Source: Rhabdobacter roseus (GTDB lineage Bacteria > Bacteroidota > Bacteroidia > Cytophagales > Spirosomataceae). From it: DNA of 64,000 nucleotides. A program made the position numbers and the translations under genes. The stretch spans positions 620,001-684,000 of the forward strand of contig NZ_JACHGF010000001.1 of the NCBI RefSeq assembly GCF_014202275.1, in the 5' to 3' direction. The notes beneath the pieces were generated by a model that saw only the letters and a list, made by a program, of their open reading frames with translations, was not told the DNA's origin and did not search any database. This document shows, piece by piece, positions 61,475 to 64,000 of the stretch (position 1 is its first letter; each line of letters starts with the position of its first letter).

Positions 61475-62203
61475 CTAGGCATCGACCGCCTGAGCGGAGT
61501 CAGTTGGGAGGGAGCGGGGCTGGGTACCCATGAAGTCTTTGAGGTAGTAGGGCTCGAAGGTAACCACATCCTCAAACTCCGCCCGCAGGAATGCCTCCGT
61601 AGCCAACGTACCTACCGTGCGGGCGGAGGGATGGAGGGGCTCGGATAGAAAGTGGGCGTGGGGGTGAGTACCCAATACGGGCTGGCATTTGGCGGCTCCA
61701 TCGCCAAAAAACACAATCGGGTACTTTTCCAAAAGCGTGCCGAAGGAGTCGGCCTGTACCACAACGGCCTGCGTAGGAAGTATGGTTTGGAGCCGGGTGT
61801 CGAACACGGTGGCGTAGACCTCCATGCGGCGTGCGTCGAGCATGGGGCACAGCAGGTACCCTTGGGTACTTGCGTTATCCTCATAAAAGGTACTTAGCTG
61901 CCGGGCCATGGCCGCCAGCGTATTGATGCCAATCAGGGGCTTGTCCAGGGCGTAGCAAAGTCCTTTGGCCGTTGATACGGCCACGCGTAGGCCGGTATAG
62001 GAGCCGGGCCCTTTGGCCACGGCAATGGCGTCGAGGTCGTGGAGGGCGAAGCCCGCGTTCTGGACGGTACTTTGGATAAGCGTCGTGAGCATGGACGACG
62101 ACGAGCGGTCGGTATGCAGGTCACAGGCCGAGAGCAGCGCACCGTCCTGGTGAAGGGCCGCCGAGCAGCCCTTCGTAGAAGAATCAAGGCTAAGTATGAG
62201 CAT
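61475..62203 (-). CDS. tsaB: tRNA threonylcarbamoyladenosine synthesis protein TsaB
   Basis: 242 residues. ASKHA-fold partner of TsaD for the t6A37 modification: LILSLDSSTKGCSAALHQDG at the N-terminus, IAVAKGPGSYTGLRVAVSTA and GINTLAAMARQL. It lacks the metal-binding histidines of TsaD, as expected. It follows the S41 protease gene on the same strand with a gap of 22 bases. Confidence 0.95.
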   Translation of the reverse strand: MLILSLDSSTKGCSAALHQDGALLSACDLHTDRSSSSMLTTLIQSTVQNAGFALHDLDAIAVAKGPGSYTGLRVAVSTAKGLCYALDKPLIGINTLAAMARQLSTFYEDNASTQGYLLCPMLDARRMEVYATVFDTRLQTILPTQAVVVQADSFGTLLEKYPIVFFGDGAAKCQPVLGTHPHAHFLSEPLHPSARTVGTLATEAFLRAEFEDVVTFEPYYLKDFMGTQPRSLPTDSAQAVDA

Positions 62204-62225
62204 ACGCTGGGGTACTACCGATCGG

Positions 62226-63881
62226 CTACTTTTTTGCCTGGAGGATGTCGCGGTAGCGATTCATGTCGGTAAAAAGGTTCAGGGCCGCTTTCATTTCCAC
62301 ATCGGTACCAAAAGAAGCTTCCTTCACGCCCCTTTCGAGGTAGTAATGTTTAATGATTTCTTCTTCCAGGAGCCCTTTGATCTCGGCTTTGTAGAGCTGC
62401 AAGTCGTTATCCTTGCTGTGCGAAAGTTTGGATTTGAGCGCTTTAAGCTGATCCTGAATCACGTCGATGGATTTTTCCTTTTTGGCCGAAGCTTCCAGTG
62501 CGTACAGGTCTTTTTCCACCTGGGTCGTGTAGTCGTAGTCTTTGTCTTTAAGCCACTTCACGTAGTCCTGGTACTCGCTGTCGGAGAGGTGAAACTCGCG
62601 GGCGGGCTTGATGGTAGGGTGCTCGAAGTGGTACTTAACGGCGTAGTCGAAGAAGAGGCGCTTGCGGGCCAGTGAGGTAGCCAGGGGCGAATGGTTCTCT
62701 TTTTCGGTAATGATGTCGGGCCGAATACCGCCACCGTCGTACACGGTACGGCCGTTTTGGGTTTTGAATTCGGTCATGAGGGAGTCAGGTACCTTGCCTA
62801 CGCTGCCGTCTTCGTTGCGGTGGCTGTAATCAATCGCCTGGATGCAGCGGCCGCTGGGAATGTAGTACTTGGCCGTCGTGATTTTCATTTTGGTGTTGTA
62901 CGAAAGGTCGCGAGTCGTTTGTACGAGGCCTTTCCCGTAGGTTTGCTGACCTATAAGTACCCCCCGGTCGTAATCCTGAATCACCCCGGATACGATCTCG
63001 GCAGCCGAGGCGCTGCGGTTGTTGGTCAATACCACGATCGGAATCTCGGTATCGAGGGCCGGATTATAGGCCGAGTACGCTTTGTTCCATTCGGTCACTT
63101 TTCCTTTGGTAGAAACAATCTCTTCGCCTTTGGGAATAAAAATATTGGAGATTTCGATCGCCATATTCAGCAATCCACCCGGGTTTTCGCGCAGGTCCAG
63201 CACCACTTTCTTCATGCCTTTTCCTTTCAGCTCCTGGAAAGCATTACGTACCTCGCGCGAGGCCGTAGCCGTAAAATCTTTCAGGTCAATGTAGCCTACT
63301 TCGTCGTTGATCATGCCGTAGTAGGGTACGTTGGTCATTTTTACCACGTCGCGGTTGACGATAATTTCCAGGGGCTTCTGAATGCCGTAGCGCTTCACGG
63401 TCAGCTTCACGCTGCTGTTGGTTTGGCCTTTAAGGAGCCGTCCGGGGTCGTTTTCGCGGAGCGTCGTCAGGTCCACGCCGTCTATTTTTATGATTTGGTC
63501 GCCCAGCTGCAGGCCCGCCTTTTGGGCGGGGGTATCTTCGTACACCATCATGATGGTATGCGTGCCCTCCGCGGAGTTCACCAGCGCGCCGATGCCGTTG
63601 TACTTGCCGGTAGTCATGGTCATGTAGTCCTCGATGTCGTCCTCGGCGTAGTAGACCGTGTAGGGGTCCAGGGAGCGCAACATGCCATCGATGCTACTTT
63701 TGATGAGCCGGTTCGGATTGATGTCGTCTACGTAGTAGGCGTTCAGCTCCTTGAAGAGCGTCGCGTAAATATCCAGATTCCGGGCAATTTCGAAGAGCCG
63801 GTCATCCTGCTTGAACGAAACGAACAGAAGCCCTGCCACCACCGGAATCGCCAGCCAAAGGGAGCGCACGTATTTTTTCAT
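62226..63881 (-). CDS. S41 family C-terminal-processing peptidase (CtpA/Prc type)
   Basis: 551 residues from ATG 63879-63881 (MKKYVRSLWLAIPVV); the frame reaches 63950 in an upstream gap. N-terminal signal anchor, a PDZ domain (about 80-170, YNGIGALVNSAEGTHTIMMV), and the protease core with the Ser in NNRSASAAEIVSGVIQDYD and Lys in QQTYGKGLVQTTRDL. A C-terminal helical region (about 420-551) carries coiled-coil-like heptads. It trims the C-termini of periplasmic proteins. First gene of an operon with tsaB and DUF2480. Confidence 0.93.
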   Translation of the reverse strand: MKKYVRSLWLAIPVVAGLLFVSFKQDDRLFEIARNLDIYATLFKELNAYYVDDINPNRLIKSSIDGMLRSLDPYTVYYAEDDIEDYMTMTTGKYNGIGALVNSAEGTHTIMMVYEDTPAQKAGLQLGDQIIKIDGVDLTTLRENDPGRLLKGQTNSSVKLTVKRYGIQKPLEIIVNRDVVKMTNVPYYGMINDEVGYIDLKDFTATASREVRNAFQELKGKGMKKVVLDLRENPGGLLNMAIEISNIFIPKGEEIVSTKGKVTEWNKAYSAYNPALDTEIPIVVLTNNRSASAAEIVSGVIQDYDRGVLIGQQTYGKGLVQTTRDLSYNTKMKITTAKYYIPSGRCIQAIDYSHRNEDGSVGKVPDSLMTEFKTQNGRTVYDGGGIRPDIITEKENHSPLATSLARKRLFFDYAVKYHFEHPTIKPAREFHLSDSEYQDYVKWLKDKDYDYTTQVEKDLYALEASAKKEKSIDVIQDQLKALKSKLSHSKDNDLQLYKAEIKGLLEEEIIKHYYLERGVKEASFGTDVEMKAALNLFTDMNRYRDILQAKK

Positions 63882-63915
63882 GAAATAAAGCGAATTTAAT
63901 AAGATCCAGGATGAT

Positions 63916-64000
63916 TCAAGAAGCCGACGAAGTACTGGCCAGCCGGGCAAGTACCTTTTTCATAGACTTTTCAATAACGTCATAAGTTGCTTTTTCTTTT
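63916..64000 (-). CDS. 3' end of an unidentified gene, possibly rnpA
   Basis: On the minus strand an open frame enters at the window edge and ends at TGA 63916-63918. The 27 visible residues include EKATYDVIEKSMKKVLARLA and the tail STSSAS. A helical end with Lys pairs just upstream of an S41 peptidase fits the C-terminus of RnpA, which occupies this place in several Bacteroidota genomes, but the stretch is too short to be sure. It ends 34 bases before the S41 start codon. Confidence 0.4.
   Translation of the reverse strand, partial: KEKATYDVIEKSMKKVLARLASTSSAS

Larger units (their letters stand above)
1..64000. repeat. Highly iterated RGTACY motif (GGTACTT / AAGTACC) dispersed over the window
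   Basis: A short motif centred on GTAC with a purine before and a pyrimidine after recurs everywhere, usually extended as GGTACTT, AAGTACC or GGTACCT. By hand I counted 18 RGTACY sites in 27241-29660, 11 in the coding sequence 51292-52185 and 9 in 1437-1797; random expectation is about one per 1024 bases. In 27241-29660, 18 of 29 GTAC sites carry the R..Y context, against one quarter by chance. It lies in coding sequence in all frames (giving GT, ST, VL and KVP residues) and in gaps. Segments 9450-9920, 13350-13987 and 45778-46374 contain none. Function is unknown; uptake signal, methylation or repair bias, or a nucleoid site are inferences. Confidence 0.85.

Noticed and set aside
62691-63899. 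402-codon open frame antisense to the S41 protease
   Set aside because: Same reasons: low-complexity Val/His-rich translation opposite a conserved protease.
1-64000. GTAC motif as a CRISPR or tandem repeat
   Set aside because: Spacing is irregular, copies lie in both orientations and inside conserved genes, and no spacer-like units exist.
1-64000. tRNA, rRNA, insertion sequence or prophage
   Set aside because: No cloverleaf, rRNA segment, transposase or phage structural gene was recognised on either strand.

Overview
This 64 kb window looks like chromosomal DNA from a Bacteroidota bacterium, most likely of the order Cytophagales (Spirosomaceae-like). The evidence is as follows. The arginine genes are of the Bacteroidota N-succinyl type. 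Several families largely confined to this phylum are present (DUF6089, DUF2480, DUF4296, PorT/PorV-like barrels). Histidine kinases are of the LytS type and paired with LytTR regulators, one of them with an N-terminal beta-propeller. At least two promoters match the TTG-N19/21-TAnnTTTG pattern. Genes are dense, fairly GC-rich and mostly housekeeping. I saw no rRNA, tRNA, CRISPR array, insertion sequence or prophage.

Layout. 1-5.1 kb: end of a DAHP synthase/chorismate mutase fusion, DinB-like protein, Gre-like factor, thymidine kinase, an unknown protein and an outer-membrane protein. 5.1-16.2 kb: arginine/proline block (argE, proA and proB on the minus strand with aat; then a GNAT candidate first enzyme, argG, argC, argD and an N-succinylornithine carbamoyltransferase on the plus strand). 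A VapBC-type pair with a broken toxin sits between argC and argD. argB, argH and proC are not in the window. 16.2-25.4 kb: DUF72, a site-2 protease with CBS domains, a three-gene ABC set resembling Zur-regulated zinc systems, an NlpC/P60 hydrolase, two DUF6089 barrels, DUF2911 and a trypsin-like protease. 25.4-33.5 kb: AraC regulator divergent from a phytanoyl-CoA-dioxygenase-like enzyme, DsbD, an M48 lipoprotein protease, a PorT-like barrel and an acyltransferase. 34.2-42.9 kb: propeller histidine kinase plus LytTR regulator, YihY, class A PBP and a phosphoribosyltransferase. 43-52.2 kb: IorAB-type molybdenum hydroxylase, two barrels, an MgtC gene interrupted by a stop codon, a quinone reductase, Uma2, an M20 amidohydrolase and an unknown secreted protein. 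52.3-64 kb: an operon of two histidine kinases and one LytTR regulator, a family 2 glycosyltransferase, a Bat-like cluster, rnhB, tsaB, an S41 protease and the 3' end of a gene that may be rnpA.

The most striking signal is not a gene. The hexamer RGTACY, most often extended to GGTACTT/AAGTACC, is spread through genes and gaps alike. I counted 18 copies in 27241-29660 (about 2.4 in random sequence), 11 in the single gene at 51292-52185, and 9 in the gap at 1437-1797. Copies in opposite orientation form perfect hairpins between genes (1437-1475, 6396-6433, 52247-52269), and copies sit in the loops of terminator-like hairpins. A few segments lack the motif completely: the VapBC pair, the gap at 9450-9920 and the barrel gene at 45778-46374. 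These look recently acquired or differently constrained. The pattern recalls uptake sequences (DUS/USS) or the cyanobacterial HIP1 motif, but at higher density, and I do not know a described counterpart.
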